Assembly (NCBI GenBank): GCA_040752215.1
Contig: JBFMEX010000102.1
Coordinates: forward strand, 1-15,333
Reading direction: 5' to 3'
Source: JBFMEX01 sp040752215
GTDB lineage: Bacteria; Pseudomonadota; Alphaproteobacteria; Rhizobiales; Hyphomicrobiaceae
Length of the DNA stretch: 15,333 nucleotides
Position 1 is the first letter of the stretch; the number at the start of each line of letters is the position of its first letter. The translations under genes were made by a program, and so were the position numbers. Below the pieces are notes generated by a model. It had not been told where the DNA came from. It saw nothing but the letters and a program-made list of their open reading frames with translations, and did not search any database. Positions 15,223 to 15,333 of this stretch are shown in pieces.

Positions 15223-15333
15223 TCACCTGACACTCGCCGCTGCCGGTTGAGCATCAGATTGCGGGTTGCGCGGGTAGGGTTTCGGGTGTGGCTTTCGTCT
15301 CCTTTGGCTGTTGCGGTTTTGCTTTGCGGGGCA
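15223..15333 (-). mobile_element. Possible end of a mobile element running off the window
   Basis: On the minus strand GTGTCAGG (15233-15226) is the same TGTCAGG heptamer that heads the IS21-like repeats at 13112 and 13137. Just inside it a minus-strand frame with its stop at 15254-15256 is open to the window edge (25 codons, rich in Lys, Pro, Gln and Thr). That layout, a gene ending about 20 bp from a terminus, fits an insertion sequence. No transposase motif is visible in the short piece, so the call is weak. Confidence 0.25.

Overview
The window looks like a chromosomal segment of an alphaproteobacterium, probably Hyphomicrobiales (rhizobia-like). The reasons are GC-rich coding DNA with strong C/G third-position bias, the order phoR-pstSCAB-phoU-phoB, long PstC and PstA variants of the alphaproteobacterial type, and an ETF-beta-type lysine methyltransferase next to an EVE-domain gene. 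No RNA gene, CRISPR array or origin is visible.

Positions 1-4506 are on the minus strand. A cassette of toxin, HTH antitoxin, EVE-domain protein and METTL20-like methyltransferase is packed tightly (overlap of 8, gap of 5, gap of 0). Then come a small DUF1761 membrane protein and acs (acetyl-CoA synthetase). The toxin-antitoxin pair has a clear operator-like palindrome upstream, but the toxin reading frame has no normal start codon where homology says it should begin.

Positions 4507-4986 hold no convincing gene. From 4987 to 12961 on the plus strand lies a complete phosphate-starvation locus. PhoR senses and signals, PstS-PstC-PstA-PstB import phosphate, PhoU links transporter state to PhoR, and PhoB is the output regulator. 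An AT-rich stretch with palindromes precedes pstS. A 12-bp stem-loop sits between pstS and pstC, where it could keep the binding protein more abundant than the permeases. PstA carries an unusually large periplasmic insert with a predicted coiled coil.

Positions 12962-15333 are accessory in character: lower GC, gene debris and two intact polysaccharide genes. The debris includes a frameshifted fragment of a tyrosine recombinase, a pair of IS21-like terminal repeats and the C-terminal stub of a glycosyltransferase. The intact genes are a phosphoglycosyl transferase, with Asn in place of the usual catalytic Asp, and a sugar-nucleotidyltransferase. The right edge looks like the end of another mobile element.

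I see no clear new multi-gene defence or biosynthetic system. The points most worth checking are the toxin with no start fused to an EVE/methyltransferase operon, the Asn-Glu sugar transferase, the PstA insert and the palindrome inside the probable acs promoter.
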